Below are positions 62,891-64,000 of a stretch of 64,000 nt of DNA, one piece after another. The position numbers and the translations under genes were made by a program. The notes under the pieces are model-generated. The model saw only the letters and a program-made list of their open reading frames with translations. It made no database searches and was not told where the DNA came from. Each line of letters begins with the position of its first letter. Within the stretch, counting starts at the first letter, position 1. The stretch is from Robertmurraya sp. FSL R5-0851 (GTDB lineage: Bacteria > Bacillota > Bacilli > Bacillales > Cytobacillaceae), in assembly GCF_038002965.1 (NCBI RefSeq), contig NZ_JBBOOE010000001.1, positions 2,957,001-3,021,000 of the forward strand. Direction: 5' to 3'.

Positions 62891-64000
62891 TTACACGTCT
62901 TCAGAAAATCTGTGCACCAATTCTGCAAACTCTTCATTACTTGGATCCATTTGAAGAAGTATACTAAAAATTTCTGCAGCGTCATTCGTTTTTCCTTCTT
63001 CAATTAAAAAATAACCGTAGTCTGATAAAAATTCTTGTTGATTCTTAAAGAAATTATATGCAAGTTGATATTTGTTTAATGCCTCTGAATATCTTTCAAC
63101 ATTCGCCAAAGCATTCGCTTCATCCCACAATAACTGCGGTTCTTCTACTCCTTGCTCATTCATAATATCAATAATTTCTAACACATCATCATATTTTTCT
63201 TGGTGAAAAAACAGCTTATTTAATGTAAGTGCGGCTTCAACGAACTCCGGATCAAGTGCTAACGCCTCCCTGATAAGCCTCTCTGCTTCATCCTCAAGAT
63301 TTAATTTTAATGCAATTTTCCCACCATAAAAGAAGAGGTCTTTATTAAACTCGTCATATTGAATGCCTTCTTTAATAACCTCGAGGCTTTTCGTTAATTC
63401 TTCTTCATGCTCATACGCTTTAGCTAAATATAAGTAGAGAGAGTTGTACTCACGGTCTATATTCTTCAATTCTGTAAGTTTCTCGATCGCCGTTTGATAG
63501 TATCCCGCATGAAGGGCTGTAAAACCATACCCGAACAATGTATTCACTTCAAATCGGTCTTCTAGTGCTTGTTCGTAATGTGGTAATGCCTCCTCAAACG
63601 CACCTCCCGCACTGTACGCCTCTGCTAATCGTTGGTGAATACTTGTGCCAGCAATCTCTTTTTCCTTTTTAAGTATATCCTCATACAATCGAATCGCATT
63701 TGTAAATCTTCCTTGTTCCATATAAAGCTCTGCCAAAGCAAAGTCAATCAGAACTTCATCAGGAAGAACTTTTTTAGCTTTTAGAAGCTTCTGTTCACTT
63801 ACCTCAAATAAACCCTGCATTTGGTATAAATCAGCTGCAAGAAGCAAGGCCTGAGGATAGCTTTGATCAGAAGAGTGTATTTTTTCTAAAGCTAGCATTG
63901 CTTCCTCCTCATTACCAAGCTCAATACAGGCCTCTGCTAATAACACCAGTAATTCTCCTTCTTCCGGGTACGCAATTAATAACGTTTCAAAAAGTTCTTT
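62891..64000 (-). CDS. ypiA: YpiA-like TPR protein (cut by window edge)
   Basis: At least 369 residues of a tetratricopeptide-repeat protein are present; the frame stays open to the window edge ([20 protein letters not shown] before the first internal Met), so the true start lies outside. Regular 34-residue repeats ([59 protein letters not shown]) form a superhelix for protein-protein contacts. YpiA is reported in connection with YpiB/ReoY and ClpCP; whether it is an adapter here is inference. Confidence 0.92.
   Translation of the reverse strand, partial: KELFETLLIAYPEEGELLVLLAEACIELGNEEEAMLALEKIHSSDQSYPQALLLAADLYQMQGLFEVSEQKLLKAKKVLPDEVLIDFALAELYMEQGRFTNAIRLYEDILKKEKEIAGTSIHQRLAEAYSAGGAFEEALPHYEQALEDRFEVNTLFGYGFTALHAGYYQTAIEKLTELKNIDREYNSLYLYLAKAYEHEEELTKSLEVIKEGIQYDEFNKDLFFYGGKIALKLNLEDEAERLIREALALDPEFVEAALTLNKLFFHQEKYDDVLEIIDIMNEQGVEEPQLLWDEANALANVERYSEALNKYQLAYNFFKNQQEFLSDYGYFLIEEGKTNDAAEIFSILLQMDPSNEEFAELVHRFSEDV

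Overview
The window looks like chromosomal DNA of a low-GC, endospore-forming member of the Bacillaceae. The reasons are the small acid-soluble spore proteins (SspL- and SspM-like), the coat proteins (CotD-like, YppG-like), YpjB, a type B RNase P RNA, bacillithiol genes, the menaquinol:cytochrome c reductase operon qcrABC, and near-complete synteny with the Bacillus subtilis yp* region (ypiA to cspD). Names are assigned from remembered family features and gene order; no database search was run. A species cannot be named.

Layout, left to right. 1-5.9 kb: start of a gamma-glutamyltransferase gene behind an amidase, an HD-GYP phosphodiesterase, cspD, a repeat-like intergenic element, and two RNase H-fold genes (ypeP, ypdQ). 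5.9-16 kb: sspL, ypcP exonuclease, the two-headed dynamin dynA, a Fur-box-controlled 34-residue membrane peptide, the alkylpyrone pair bcsA-ypbQ, a CheX-like protein, an SDR and two zinc-ribbon microproteins. 16-19.6 kb: a three-gene ba3-type oxidase operon behind a perfectly placed CRP/FNR-type site, and a DMT permease. 19.6-31.7 kb: ypwA, ypvA, ypsC, rnpB, gpsB, ypsA, cotD, the mrfBA (yprB-yprA) repair pair with a LexA-like box, a Crp/Fnr regulator and an Hsp20. 31.7-40 kb: yppG-yppC, sspM, recU and ponA. The ponA gene carries an in-frame TGA. The terminator after it has been split by a 1526-bp IS3-family element that is itself damaged. 39.7-50.3 kb: ypoC, nth, dnaD, asnS, aspB, ypmBA, dinG and panBCD behind a probable leader RNA. 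50.5-64 kb: birA, cca, bshA, bshB1, mgsA, dapB, ypjD, ypjC, a zinc metallopeptidase, ypjB, ypjA, qcrCBA, ypiF, ypiB and ypiA.

How the genes work together. Most of the window is core housekeeping: cell wall (ponA, gpsB, dapB, ypiB), replication and repair (dnaD, recU, nth, dinG, mrfAB, ypcP), cofactor and thiol synthesis (panBCD, birA, bshAB1), translation (asnS, cca, rnpB) and respiration (qcrABC, ba3 oxidase). Genes overlap tightly (ATGA or TGATG junctions), and convergent genes share bidirectional terminators.

The observations most worth following up are five. (1) A Fur-controlled micro-peptide between dynA and ypbQ. (2) An IS3-family insertion exactly inside the ponA/ypoC terminator hairpin, next to a ponA nonsense codon. 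(3) A cloverleaf-like structured segment inside that IS. (4) A LexA-like box over the mrfAB promoter. (5) A CRP/FNR site at -41.5 of the ba3 oxidase operon, with a cognate-type regulator gene about 14 kb away. I found no CRISPR array, tRNA, prophage or obvious new defence system.
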